The position numbers and the translations under genes were made by a program. A stretch of 57,691 bases of DNA from Megasphaera sp. (GTDB lineage Bacteria; Bacillota; Negativicutes; Veillonellales; Megasphaeraceae), in contig JAKVKI010000011.1 of assembly GCA_022486585.1 (NCBI GenBank), positions 1 through 57,691 on the forward strand. Reading direction: 5' to 3'. Below the pieces are notes generated by a model, which made no database searches, had not been told where the DNA came from, and worked only from the letters and a program-made list of their open reading frames with translations. This document shows positions 48,884 to 57,691 of the stretch, in pieces. The first letter of the stretch is position 1. Each line of letters begins with the position of its first letter.

Positions 48884-49411
48884 ATGGACACAGGATTGAT
48901 ACACATTTATTGCGGCGATGGTAAAGGCAAGACAACGGCATCACTCGGCCTTGCTGTGCGTTGTGCCGGCCGGGGCGGCCGCATCATTTTCGCCCAGTTT
49001 TTAAAGGGCCGTGATACAGGAGAATTGTACTCCCTGGCGAAATTCGACAACATCAAGGTCATTCGCGGTGAAGGCCTGACTAAATTCACCTTCCAAATGA
49101 CACCGGAAGAATTGAGCCAGACGAAAACAGCCCAGGAAAATTTATTTCATCAAATCGTTGATGCCTGTCGCAAGGAACAACCTGACATGGTCGTCCTTGA
49201 TGAAATCATCGGCACGATCGATCTAGGACTTCTCGACGAAGAAGCAGTCCTGCAATTTCTCCAAACGAAGCCGGCACACCTTGAAGTCATCATGACTGGC
49301 CGCGGCCCATCGCAGCAACTGCTGGATAAGGCCGATTATGTATCAGAAATCATGAAAAGAAAGCATCCTTTCGACAAGGGCATTCCTAGTCGTATAGGTA
49401 TCGAGGAATAA
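48884..49411 (+). CDS. cobO: Cob(I)yrinic acid a,c-diamide adenosyltransferase (CobA/BtuR type)
   Basis: This 175-aa enzyme transfers the 5'-deoxyadenosyl group of ATP to Co(I) corrinoids to make adenosylcobalamin. The P-loop GDGKGKTTASLG (about 10-21), FLKGRDTGE, and VVLDEIIGTIDLGLL are typical of the CobO/BtuR/CobA class, and the length fits. The start at 48884 is set by AAAGGAGG about 8 bp upstream. Adenosylcobalamin serves methylmalonyl-CoA mutase and similar enzymes in propionate-type fermentation. It is followed 12 bp later by an M20 hydrolase gene. Confidence 0.95.
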   Translation: MDTGLIHIYCGDGKGKTTASLGLAVRCAGRGGRIIFAQFLKGRDTGELYSLAKFDNIKVIRGEGLTKFTFQMTPEELSQTKTAQENLFHQIVDACRKEQPDMVVLDEIIGTIDLGLLDEEAVLQFLQTKPAHLEVIMTGRGPSQQLLDKADYVSEIMKRKHPFDKGIPSRIGIEE

Positions 49412-49423
49412 GGGGGATATACT

Positions 49424-50689
49424 ATGGAAGAAGCGTTATGGGAAACGGTACTCGCTGAAAAGTCGGAACTGATCGCTATACGGCGCCATTGTCACGAATA
49501 CCCGGAACTATCATGCAAAGAATTCAAGACCATCGCCTATATTGAGGGGAAATTAGACGAATACGGGATTTCGCATCGCTATATTGATAATGGAGGCATC
49601 ATCGCCTGGATAGACGGTGAAAAAGGTCCTGGCAAGACGCTGCTCATTCGAGCTGACATCGATGCACTGCCGATTGAAGAAACGGATACGAACCTATCGG
49701 TTAAACGGAGTTGCTGTTCCTTGAACAAAGGTGTCATGCATGCTTGCGGCCATGACGGACACATTGCCATGGCCTTGGTAACTGCTAAAATCCTCAATGA
49801 CCAGCGGCAGGGCTGGCCTGGCAAAGTCGTCTTCATGTTCGAACAAGGCGAGGAACAGTCCGGTCCGTTAGAATATTTGCTGCGCTTTTTAGAGGAACAG
49901 AGCGGCTGGCATATCGATGCCTGCTACGCTACCCATGTACGCTGGGATATTCCTGCCGGAAAAATCGCTATTTGTCACGACGCCCCTATGGCTGGCGGTT
50001 TTGGTTTTGAAATCCGCATCAACGGTCATGGCGGCCACGGCTCACGGCCTGATCTGGCCCAAAGCCCTATTGACTGTTTTCATGATTTTTATAGTAATCT
50101 CCAAAGTCTGCGTATGCGCACTGTACCACCGCTGGAGGGATTGACTATTTCCATCGGTTCCATCCATAGCGGCGAAGTTCTTAACGTCATTCCAGACAGC
50201 CTTACGTTTGCCGGAACAAGCCGATTTTTCAGCTATGAAAACGCCGGTCGAAAATTCTACGAAGAATTTCTGCATATCCTCCAAACCTCTTGTGACCTGT
50301 ACCATTGTACCTATGATATATTGCACATGCCGCCTCCGCTGTATGAAGTGCAAAACAATCCAGACTGTGTTGCGTTAGCAGAGCAAGCCGTCATACAGCA
50401 GCTTGGCGCAGATGTACTCACAACGTGCGTTCCCTGGATGGCCTCTGAAACTTTTGCATTGACGACGCGTCTCTATCCAGGTGTCCTGACGTTCACAGGT
50501 ATTGCCAATACAGCCAAAGGCTGCGGTGGCAATCATCACACACCCGAGTTCGATTTAGACGAAGATGGTCTTCCTTACGGTACAGCAGCCTGCCTGGGAT
50601 TCGCCAGGAATTTTCTGGCCCAGCAACCTGATATCACATTTACACGAACGACAGAACCATTAGAGGACTTAATAAAACGAAATATATAA
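49424..50689 (+). CDS. M20 family metallo-amidohydrolase
   Basis: This 421-aa cytoplasmic hydrolase has the M20D (aminoacylase/hippurate hydrolase-like) pattern: RRHCHEYPELSCKEF at the N terminus, RADIDALPIEE, HACGHDGHIAMAL and FEQGEEQSGPLEYLL (metal ligands Cys, His, Glu), a dimerisation insert with GHGGHGSRP, and a C-terminal CGGNHHTPEFD (last His). Such enzymes cleave N-acyl amino acids or amide-linked side groups; the substrate cannot be told. It is 12 bp after cobO and probably cotranscribed. The ATG has AGGGGG upstream. Confidence 0.9.
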   Translation: MEEALWETVLAEKSELIAIRRHCHEYPELSCKEFKTIAYIEGKLDEYGISHRYIDNGGIIAWIDGEKGPGKTLLIRADIDALPIEETDTNLSVKRSCCSLNKGVMHACGHDGHIAMALVTAKILNDQRQGWPGKVVFMFEQGEEQSGPLEYLLRFLEEQSGWHIDACYATHVRWDIPAGKIAICHDAPMAGGFGFEIRINGHGGHGSRPDLAQSPIDCFHDFYSNLQSLRMRTVPPLEGLTISIGSIHSGEVLNVIPDSLTFAGTSRFFSYENAGRKFYEEFLHILQTSCDLYHCTYDILHMPPPLYEVQNNPDCVALAEQAVIQQLGADVLTTCVPWMASETFALTTRLYPGVLTFTGIANTAKGCGGNHHTPEFDLDEDGLPYGTAACLGFARNFLAQQPDITFTRTTEPLEDLIKRNI

Positions 50690-50693
50690 ACAT

Positions 50694-50736
50694 AATCCCC
50701 TGCAACTGACTGGTACCAGTCAGCTGCAGGGGATTT
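50694..50736. terminator. Bidirectional terminator
   Basis: Arms AATCCCCTGCA and TGCAGGGGATT with an inner GACTGG/CCAGTC stem, between convergent genes. Confidence 0.85.
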
Positions 50737-50738
50737 AT

Positions 50739-51935
50739 TTATCCTTCTTTATGATGGAAGGGATATATCATGATATAAAAGGTCACCAGTGCACCTAGTT
50801 CACCTGCTACCATGACGACACCCATAGGAATCGCCGTATAACTGCCGGCAATACCGACAACAGGCGCCATGGCTGCTCCAGAAATCATAGAGAAAAAGCC
50901 AATGAGTGCTGACGCACTGCCAGCACTGCGTCCTTGAGACTGCATCGCCAGGGAAAAGCTGCTCGTACTCATAGCCGCCAGTGTCGATACTGTAAAGAAT
51001 AAGACGAGGATAATGACTGGCAAAGGCAATTTTATGACGAACGACGCCAATAGAGCAATACTGCCAATGCAGGCAATCCATAATGATGTCCGCAACGTTT
51101 TCCAATCGGCAATAGTACCAGCCAGCCGGCCAGTAAGGACACCGCTGATCATAAGGCCGATACCATTCGTGCCAAAGATAAGACTGAACGTCTGCGGAGA
51201 CACGCCATATACGTTTTGGAACACAAAGGATGAGCCGGAAATATACGCAAAAAAGGCAGCAAATGCAAAGCATTGCATAATGCAATGGCCCATAAAATAT
51301 TTTTGGCCAAAAAGGTTAGCAAAACCGCCAAAACCAGACAATACGCCACCAGAAACACGCCGCCGTTGCGGCAGCGTTTCGTTCATGATCAACGACGCAA
51401 TAGTCAGCACTACACCGATAAGGATCAATACGATGAATACACCTTCCCACGGGGCAATGCGCAAAATTTGACCGCCAATGACTGGCGCTAAAATAGGTGC
51501 TATACCATTGACCAGCATGAGCATAGAAAAAAATCGAGTCAAGGCCGGTCCTTTGCAGACATCACGAGCAATCGCCCTGGCAATAACGATACCGGTCCCC
51601 CCGGCAAATCCCTGAATAAACCGGAACAATAAGAAAATATGGATAGTCGGAGAAAAAACGCAAGCTATCGTAGCCAGTGTAAATATGGCCATTCCTATGA
51701 TAAGCGGCAGCCGCCGGCCTTTTTCATCACTAAGCGGCCCGGCAATGATCTGACCGACAGCCATGCCTGCCATAGACGAGGTCAGTGTAAGCTGGATCAT
51801 TGATGGCGTCACTTGAAAGGATTCCATCATTTCCGGCAATGCCGGCAAATACATATCTGTCGACAGCGGTGCTATCGCTGCCAGCATACCTAAAAATACT
51901 GTCAAGAGAACCATAGCTCGTTTACGTTGCATCAT
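50739..51935 (-). CDS. Bcr/CflA-type MFS drug exporter
   Basis: This 398-aa protein has 12 membrane segments of the Bcr/CflA subfamily: LSTDMYLPALPEMM in segment 1, QIIAGPLSDEKGRR after segment 2, and FIQGFAGGTGIVIARAIARD in segment 4-5. Members export bicyclomycin, chloramphenicol, sulfonamides or small peptides; the substrate is unknown. The start at 51935 has AAGGAG 10 bp upstream and its ATG overlaps the HAD gene stop (ATGA), showing translational coupling. Confidence 0.9.
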   Translation of the reverse strand: MMQRKRAMVLLTVFLGMLAAIAPLSTDMYLPALPEMMESFQVTPSMIQLTLTSSMAGMAVGQIIAGPLSDEKGRRLPLIIGMAIFTLATIACVFSPTIHIFLLFRFIQGFAGGTGIVIARAIARDVCKGPALTRFFSMLMLVNGIAPILAPVIGGQILRIAPWEGVFIVLILIGVVLTIASLIMNETLPQRRRVSGGVLSGFGGFANLFGQKYFMGHCIMQCFAFAAFFAYISGSSFVFQNVYGVSPQTFSLIFGTNGIGLMISGVLTGRLAGTIADWKTLRTSLWIACIGSIALLASFVIKLPLPVIILVLFFTVSTLAAMSTSSFSLAMQSQGRSAGSASALIGFFSMISGAAMAPVVGIAGSYTAIPMGVVMVAGELGALVTFYIMIYPFHHKEG

Positions 51936-52597
51936 TGATTTTGTTCTCCTTCCCACATGCTTGATACTTCAGACAAGGACTTACATTTCCGCCAGGCCAG
52001 CCGTGCGACCTCAGCGGGTATATCCACCATATCACGGATCCAAACAGAAGGGATATGCGCTGCCTGACTTGCCTGGATGCCACTTGCCGAATCTTCCAGC
52101 ACCAGTGAGGCTTCAGGCGTCACGCCGGCTTTTTGGCATACTGTCAGAAATATATCTGGCGCTGGTTTTCCATGGAGCACGTCTTCACCGCTTTGTACAA
52201 TTTGATAATACGCTGTCAGCCCCTGTTTCGCCAACAAATATTCAATAAGAGACTGCGGTGAAGATGACGCAACAGCACACATACTCCCTTTTGAACGGGC
52301 AAATCCCAAGAGCTCCTGAAGTCCTGGCTTTACCGGTATATCATGCGTCTTATAATACGCTAACTGATACGCTACTTTTTCACGAGCGATTTTTTCATAG
52401 GGAAAATCGCTGCCAAATACACTGGTAAAAAGTGCTGCAGCCCGGTGATTATCCTGTCCAAGAATCTTATAGAAATCTTCCTGTAAAAAATCGTAACCAT
52501 AGTGCTTGCAGATGTTTCGCCAAGACATATAGGAAATAGGCTCTGTATCAAACATAGTGCCATCCATATCAAAAATGAATAACTTCGGTAATTTCAT
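51932..52597 (-). CDS. HAD-IA family phosphatase (beta-phosphoglucomutase-like)
   Basis: This 221-aa protein has motif I FDMDGTMFDTE (nucleophile Asp, residue 9), a four-helix cap, motif II VASSSP, motif III with Lys in HGKPAPDIF, and motif IV VLEDSASGIQ. This is the sugar phosphatase / beta-phosphoglucomutase class. The start at 52597 is chosen because GAGGAGG lies 6-7 bp upstream; an ATG two codons earlier abuts it. It is translationally coupled with the exporter gene. Substrate unknown. Confidence 0.9.
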   Translation of the reverse strand: MKLPKLFIFDMDGTMFDTEPISYMSWRNICKHYGYDFLQEDFYKILGQDNHRAAALFTSVFGSDFPYEKIAREKVAYQLAYYKTHDIPVKPGLQELLGFARSKGSMCAVASSSPQSLIEYLLAKQGLTAYYQIVQSGEDVLHGKPAPDIFLTVCQKAGVTPEASLVLEDSASGIQASQAAHIPSVWIRDMVDIPAEVARLAWRKCKSLSEVSSMWEGEQNQ

Positions 52598-52826
52598 CAA
52601 CATACCTCCTCAAATCATGCACAATTTGCATGTGAATCTATTGTATAGGAAAAAAAATGTAATTTCAAGGCACGTATTCCATAGCGATAATACATTCATG
52701 CCATATGAAATACGCATGTATTTGTATTTTGCGATACTGGTGATACTGTCTTTTCACTAAACAGAATGCTGGCTAGCGGCCTGCACATATGTTATAATCG
52801 TAGGTAAACTATGAGGCAGGTGTCAT

Positions 52827-54050
52827 ATGATGATTGAATATATTATCCGTTTATGCGTCAAAAATTATAAGGACACGACGAATAAAGATGTACGTGAACA
52901 ATACAGTATCGTCGGTGGCGTGTTAGGAATTATTTGTAATCTTTTCCTTTTTATCAGCAAATTTATTGTCGGTATCATGTCCAACAGCGTGGCTATCCTA
53001 TCGGATGCTTTCAACAACTTGACCGACATGGGCTCCTCTGTTATTTCCATTATCGGTGCCAAATTGAGCAACCGGCCGCCAGATAAAGACCATCCTTTTG
53101 GTCACGGCCGCTTCGAATATTTAGCTACGTTGACGATCTCCCTTATCATCCTTTTTGTCGGCTATAAACTCTGTGAAACATCAATTGCCAAGTTTTATGA
53201 ACCAGAAGAGCTGGAATTCTCCGTCTGGACAGTTGCTATCCTTGTTTTATCAGTCATCATCAAATATTGGATGTGCTTGTACAATCGTTTCATTGCCAAA
53301 AAAATCGACTCCAGCGTCAATGAAGCGACGGCTTCTGACAGCATCAACGATGTCATTGCCACGACAGGCGTTTTAGCTGCTACCTTCGCCCAGCAGTTCA
53401 CGACACTTCCCATTGATGCTGCCGCTGGCACAGCAATCGGCGTCATGATCATGTACGCCGGCTATGGTATTGCTAAGGACATGATCAACGTACTCTTGGG
53501 AAAAGCCCCTTCTCAAAAACAGATAGATGCTATCATTCAATGTGCCCTGACCTGTCCCTATGTCGTCGGCGTCCATGATTTGCGCATTCATGACTACGGA
53601 CCAGGACGGACCTTCGCCTCTCTTCATGCTGAAGTCCCTGATACGGCTGATCTAGTAGAAGTACATGCAGCCTTAGATGTATTAGAAGACAAGCTGTATA
53701 CTACGTTCCAAATGGAGGTCAATATCCATATGGATCCCTTATGTACAAATAAACATATTATTAACAAAGTCCGCCACATCCTGGATCGTATTATCCAAGA
53801 AAAATACCCGCAGTGCCATACAGATAACCTGCGTATTACTGCCGGCATGGTGCGGCTCAATATCATTTGTGATATCCATGTTCCGCCACAGGACTATTCA
53901 GAAGAAAATTCAATCAAGATCCGTAAAGAGATCAATCAAGCAATGCAGCAATACGATGACACGTATCGTGTCGTACTGGCAAAGATCATGCCGGAATGGC
54001 GACACCACCGCTTACGTCAAACACAGTCCAAACAAACTCAGGTAAATTGA
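52827..54050 (+). CDS. Cation diffusion facilitator transporter, probable Mn2+ type
   Basis: This 407-aa transporter has six membrane segments (about 25-215) and an extended cytoplasmic tail. Segment 2 carries SDAFNNLTDMGSS, with Asn and Asp at the two metal positions, and segment 5 carries SDSINDVIAT, with Asp and Asp. The Asn-Asp-Asp-Asp set resembles MntE-type manganese exporters; zinc CDFs usually have His in these positions. HPFGHGRFEY in the segment 2-3 loop is typical. The tail (about 220-407) holds the standard CDF C-terminal domain plus about 100 extra residues. Proton-coupled metal efflux is the expected role. Single gene. Confidence 0.92.
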   Translation: MMIEYIIRLCVKNYKDTTNKDVREQYSIVGGVLGIICNLFLFISKFIVGIMSNSVAILSDAFNNLTDMGSSVISIIGAKLSNRPPDKDHPFGHGRFEYLATLTISLIILFVGYKLCETSIAKFYEPEELEFSVWTVAILVLSVIIKYWMCLYNRFIAKKIDSSVNEATASDSINDVIATTGVLAATFAQQFTTLPIDAAAGTAIGVMIMYAGYGIAKDMINVLLGKAPSQKQIDAIIQCALTCPYVVGVHDLRIHDYGPGRTFASLHAEVPDTADLVEVHAALDVLEDKLYTTFQMEVNIHMDPLCTNKHIINKVRHILDRIIQEKYPQCHTDNLRITAGMVRLNIICDIHVPPQDYSEENSIKIRKEINQAMQQYDDTYRVVLAKIMPEWRHHRLRQTQSKQTQVN

Positions 54051-54086
54051 AACGGTTGCAGGATATTTTTCCTGCAACCGTTTTTT
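54050..54086. terminator. Bidirectional terminator
   Basis: Arms AAACGGTTGCAGG and CCTGCAACCGTTT around an AT loop, followed by T; it separates the convergent CDF gene and dnaE. Confidence 0.9.
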
Positions 54087-54104
54087 CATTCTAGTATATC
54101 TGCT

Positions 54105-57100
54105 TCATTTAACTATAACAGAGCCAGGCTCCAAGAGAGATTCTAGCTGCTGACGCAATTCCTCGTCTGTTTGGACCCAGTATCGTTCATTCGTAAGAAT
54201 GGTACGGCGGCTGCCCATCAGATGAAAATACACCTTTACTGGTCCCGCGTGCTGTGCCAGTACGTTTGCAATGGTAGTGCTCAAATCAGTCTTTTCTAAA
54301 TGAGCCGGAATCTTAATATACATCTTCGTTCCCATACCCGGCTGCCACAGAGGTCCTGCGCGACGTGCCGCAGCAGTAGAAGCAACGGTACTATCCTGAC
54401 CAGCATCACCTAATGGTCGTATATCTTCGGCCAGCACCTGGATCGATTCATCATTAATATCAGCACGACCACGAATACATACTGCCATATCGACGGCAGT
54501 AGCATTCATGCATTTAGCATAGGTCTTTGGGAAAACAACGACAGTCACGTCATGCGTATAGTCTTCTATAGAAAGAATTGCCATCTGTTCATTCCGTTTT
54601 GTCATGACTTGCCGTTTCGCTGTAATAAGGCCGCCGATATGCAGCATTTTGCCATCGTAGTTGCCATTTTCTTCGCCATATAAGACAGAAATAGGCGTAA
54701 CTTTATTCATCGCTTCTTTAAAAGCATTTAGCGGATGGCCGCTGAAATAGAATCCGTCATACTCCTTTTCCATAGCCAGTCGCATTTCCATCGGATATTC
54801 CGGCACATTAGGATACGCAAGTTCAACAACAGCTGCTTCATCGTCATTATCAAAAAGGCCCATTTGTCCAGACGCATAATCTTTCTGGTTCAAAGTTCCC
54901 ATGGATACAGCCTGATCGACGACGCCCATGAGCTGACTGCGGTATTTACCAAAGGAATCCATAGCGCCGCATTTAATAAGACTTTCAACAGCCCGGCGAT
55001 TGACAATATGATAGTCGACACGGCTGCAAAAATCCCCTATATCTTTAAACGGTCCATCTTTTTCCCGTGCCGCAATGATGGCCTCGATTGCATTATCACC
55101 AACACTCTTGACGCCAGCCAGACCAAATCGGATTGCCCCATTTTGTACAGAAAACACGCCTACGCTGGCGTTGACATCTGGTGACAACACTTCAACACCA
55201 TGGCGGCGGCATTCGGCAACATAGTAGCTGATTTTCGTCATGTCGCTCATCATACTGGTCATGGTAGCCGCCATGAATTCCGGCCGGTAGTGAGCCTTTA
55301 GATACGCTGTTTGCCAAGCAATATAGGCATACGCCGCCGAGTGAGACTTATTGAAGCCATAACCGGCAAAATAAATCATGAGGTCAAAGACCTTGTTGGC
55401 AATATCATCAGAAATATTGTTTTTTTGTGTACCTGCCAAAAAATTGGCTCGCTGCGCTTTTAGAATAGATTCTTTCTTCTTACCCATAGCACGACGCAAT
55501 AAATCAGCTTGTCCTAATGTAAAGCCACCCATAACCGAGGCAATTTGCATGACTTGTTCCTGATAAAGAATGACACCATACGTATCCTTTAAAATTGGTT
55601 CGAGCAGCGGGTGCAAATACGTGACCTTTTTTTCCCCATGGCTTCCTTTAATGAAATCAGCAACCATGCCACTACCCAACGGACCTGGCCGATACAATGC
55701 CACTAAAGGGATCATATCTTCAAAATGCTTCGGCGCTAGTTCTTTGACCAGATTCGTAATGCCTGACGATTCCATTTGGAAAATACCAGCTGTATCCCCT
55801 TCTGTCAGTATGTTACACGTCGCCGGATCATCAAGGGGAATAGCGTTAATATCCAATTCTACGCCATGATTCTTCTGAATGAGTTTAATGGCATCGCCAA
55901 TAACCGTCAATGTCCGCAACCCCAAAAAGTCCATTTTCAACAGACCGAGTTCTTCCACTAAGTCCTTCTCATACTGGGTAGTCAAATATCCTTCTTTTGA
56001 GTACTGCATCGGTACATAATCATCGACTGGCGCTGCTGAAATAACGACTCCGGCAGCATGAGTCGACGAATGACGTGGCAACCCTTCCAGGCGTTTGCCA
56101 AAATCAACAAGGCGATGTACGGTCTCATTGGTTTCGTATTCGCTATGGAATTCTTTGCTCATCGTGAGCGCTTTATCGAGGGTAATCCCTAATTCATTCG
56201 GCACCATCTTGACAATGCGATTCACTTCACCCAGCGGTATATCCAATACACGGCCGACATCGCGAAGAACTGCTCTGGCCGCCAAGGTCCCAAAAGTAAT
56301 AATCTGTGCCACATGGTCTTTGCCATATTTGCGAGTAACGTAATCAATGACTTTACTACGATTTTCATAGCAAAAATCCATATCAATATCCGGCATAGTG
56401 ACTCGTTCCGGATTGAGGAATCGTTCAAAGAGAAGATCATACTTCAGTGGATCCAATCCGGTTATCCCCAATAAGTAAGCAACAACAGAACCGGCAGCAG
56501 AGCCACGTCCTGGCCCTACTGGGATCTCGTGGTCACGAGCATATTTTACATAGTCCCAAACGATGAGAAAGTAAGACGGGAATCCCATTTTATTGATAAC
56601 GCTTAATTCATACTCTAAGCGATCCTGCACAACCTGTGTCACCGGATCATATCGTTTAGGCAATGCTTCTTCACAAAGCTTACGCAAATAGGATTCATCT
56701 GTTTCTCCTGAAGGCACAGGGAATTGGGGCAAATGCCGTTCATCAAACGAAATCTCCACATTACATTTATCAGCTATTTCCAGCGTTGTATCCAGCGCCT
56801 CTGGCATATCAGGGAAGAGCGCCGCCATTTCATCGCCGCTCTTCATATAAAATTCGTTATTAGAAAACCGAAAATGTGATGGATCATCAAGGGTACTACC
56901 AGTAGAAATACAGAGCTTGACTTCCTGTGCTGGTGCATCCGATTTTTCAATATAATGGTAGTCATTCGTTGCAACCAATTTCAGCCCATATTCTTTGCTC
57001 CAGCGCTGAAAAACCGTACGAACGATTTTTTCTTCTGGCAATCCATGATTCTGTACTTCTAAATAAAAATCATCGGTACCAAAAATCCCTGTAAGACGCT

Positions 57101-57578
57101 TCAAATCCCGCAATGCCCCTGCTTCATTATGATTGAGGATATCTTGCTGGATATGACCTTCGATACACGCACTTAAGGCAATAATCCCTTCATGGTATTG
57201 TTCCAGCAAATCATAATCGACACGAGGCTTATGGTAATTATTTTCGCCATCTACAAAACCTTTGGACACGATTTTTACAAGGTTATGGTATCCCTGATTA
57301 TCTTTAGCCAGCAAAACAAGATGACACAGCCGTTCTTTTGTTTTCTGTTCAAACCGGCTGCCTCGGGTCATATACACTTCACAGCCCAGAATAGGTTTGA
57401 TACCCTGGGCCTTTGCTTCTTTATATAAATAAATGACGCCATACATATTGCCATGATCAGTAATCGCCACAGCTGGCATATTCATCTTTTTCGCTTTAGT
57501 CACCATGTCCTTAAGACGACACAGCCCATCGAAAAGACTATATTGTGTATGGACATGTAAATGGACAAATGGTCGCAT
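54105..57578 (-). CDS. dnaE: DNA polymerase III subunit alpha
   Basis: This complete 1157-aa replicative polymerase is of the DnaE type. It begins with a PHP domain (VHLHVHTQYSLFDG, AITDHGNMYGVI, about 1-200). The palm carries PDIDMDFCYENR (catalytic Asp pair, about 393-404) and GPGRGSAAGSVVAYLLGI, followed by the tyrosine-type finger segment FNKSHSAAYAYIAWQTAY. The C-terminal part has a helix-hairpin-helix and an OB fold (about 990-1070, GGLITAKRQVMTKR) and ends in a short domain. Length is typical (1100-1170). A Gram-positive organism normally also has polC; it is not in the window. The ATG is 113 bp from the right edge. Confidence 0.97.
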   Translation of the reverse strand: MRPFVHLHVHTQYSLFDGLCRLKDMVTKAKKMNMPAVAITDHGNMYGVIYLYKEAKAQGIKPILGCEVYMTRGSRFEQKTKERLCHLVLLAKDNQGYHNLVKIVSKGFVDGENNYHKPRVDYDLLEQYHEGIIALSACIEGHIQQDILNHNEAGALRDLKRLTGIFGTDDFYLEVQNHGLPEEKIVRTVFQRWSKEYGLKLVATNDYHYIEKSDAPAQEVKLCISTGSTLDDPSHFRFSNNEFYMKSGDEMAALFPDMPEALDTTLEIADKCNVEISFDERHLPQFPVPSGETDESYLRKLCEEALPKRYDPVTQVVQDRLEYELSVINKMGFPSYFLIVWDYVKYARDHEIPVGPGRGSAAGSVVAYLLGITGLDPLKYDLLFERFLNPERVTMPDIDMDFCYENRSKVIDYVTRKYGKDHVAQIITFGTLAARAVLRDVGRVLDIPLGEVNRIVKMVPNELGITLDKALTMSKEFHSEYETNETVHRLVDFGKRLEGLPRHSSTHAAGVVISAAPVDDYVPMQYSKEGYLTTQYEKDLVEELGLLKMDFLGLRTLTVIGDAIKLIQKNHGVELDINAIPLDDPATCNILTEGDTAGIFQMESSGITNLVKELAPKHFEDMIPLVALYRPGPLGSGMVADFIKGSHGEKKVTYLHPLLEPILKDTYGVILYQEQVMQIASVMGGFTLGQADLLRRAMGKKKESILKAQRANFLAGTQKNNISDDIANKVFDLMIYFAGYGFNKSHSAAYAYIAWQTAYLKAHYRPEFMAATMTSMMSDMTKISYYVAECRRHGVEVLSPDVNASVGVFSVQNGAIRFGLAGVKSVGDNAIEAIIAAREKDGPFKDIGDFCSRVDYHIVNRRAVESLIKCGAMDSFGKYRSQLMGVVDQAVSMGTLNQKDYASGQMGLFDNDDEAAVVELAYPNVPEYPMEMRLAMEKEYDGFYFSGHPLNAFKEAMNKVTPISVLYGEENGNYDGKMLHIGGLITAKRQVMTKRNEQMAILSIEDYTHDVTVVVFPKTYAKCMNATAVDMAVCIRGRADINDESIQVLAEDIRPLGDAGQDSTVASTAAARRAGPLWQPGMGTKMYIKIPAHLEKTDLSTTIANVLAQHAGPVKVYFHLMGSRRTILTNERYWVQTDEELRQQLESLLEPGSVIVK

Positions 57579-57632
57579 AACTATCTGCTTCTCCCCTGTT
57601 ACTCATACATTTCTTTATCTGATACATGATTT

Positions 57633-57641
57633 ATTATACCA
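57633..57641 (-). promoter_or_regulatory. Extended -10 promoter of dnaE
   Basis: On the minus strand TGGTATAAT, a perfect -10 with TG extension; a -35 is not clear. It lies about 55 bp before the start. Confidence 0.6.
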
Positions 57642-57691
57642 TACAACAGAAACATTTGCTTTTTAGGCCTGCTGAACCTGATCTGCGTTTT

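Noticed and set aside
1-57691. CRISPR arrays, insertion sequences, prophage or defence genes
   Set aside because: No regularly spaced repeats, transposase, integrase, restriction or toxin-antitoxin genes were recognised on either strand.

Overview
The window looks like chromosomal DNA from a diderm Firmicute of the class Negativicutes, most likely a Megasphaera-like member of the Veillonellaceae. This is inferred, not searched. The pointers are an outer-membrane OmpM-type protein at the left edge (signal peptide followed directly by an S-layer-homology motif), Firmicute-style regulation (a tRNA-Ile T-box, a CIRCE-like element, strong TTGACA/TATAAT promoters, AGGAGG ribosome sites), and an anaerobic metabolism built on lactate uptake, a single-chain pyruvate:ferredoxin oxidoreductase and PEP carboxykinase. 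I see no phage, insertion sequence, CRISPR array, plasmid function or defence island.

Layout. 1-0.8 kb: start of an ompM-like gene and a doubtful small ORF. 0.8-6.2 kb: ABC-F ATPase uup, a UPF0158 protein behind an intergenic region with a 22-bp perfect palindrome, L-lactate permease with a long leader, and a small CxxC redox protein. 6.2-10.9 kb: ileS behind a complete T-box, and an AgcS-type amino acid:Na+ symporter. 11.1-19.0 kb: an L-arabinose locus: galM and a LacI-type regulator (divergent), then transporter-araB-araD-araA read leftward; related 14-16 bp operator-like sites lie at both promoter regions. 19.1-21.6 kb: ilvA/tdcB, a YheO-type regulator and ridA as one unit. 21.9-25.1 kb: nadA-nadB-nadC. 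25.2-30.5 kb: htpG with a CIRCE-like element, pckA, and a phosphohexomutase whose stop codon abuts that of pckA. 30.6-37.0 kb: a Cof-type phosphatase, a tRNA Asn-Glu-Val cluster, an ammonium channel fused to a PII protein behind a terminator-like leader hairpin, a rhodanese / Rrf2 / disulfide-reductase operon, and rpsD. 37.2-43.0 kb: a LUD protein, a nitroreductase, a histidine phosphatase and PFOR. 43.1-48.7 kb: cca, a PASTA penicillin-binding protein, folD and cfa as one operon. 48.8-57.6 kb: corrinoid adenosyltransferase and an M20 hydrolase, a HAD phosphatase plus Bcr/CflA exporter, a cation diffusion facilitator, and dnaE.

How it fits together. Lactate enters through LctP; pyruvate is oxidised by PFOR; PckA links C4 acids to PEP. 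Arabinose is taken up by a proton symporter, isomerised, phosphorylated and epimerised to xylulose 5-phosphate, with a mutarotase and local repressor. IlvA makes an enamine/imine intermediate that RidA clears. The Rrf2 cassette looks like a sulfur or thiol stress response.

The most unusual points are a FolD lacking two residues needed for the cyclohydrolase step, the Amt-PII fusion that keeps the pore-blocking arginine but lacks the uridylylation tyrosine, an Rrf2 operator candidate inside a perfect-consensus promoter, a CIRCE-like site on htpG, and the 22-bp palindrome. Start sites were adjusted where a ribosome site clearly favoured an internal ATG. Promoters, operators and terminators were read by eye and are predictions.
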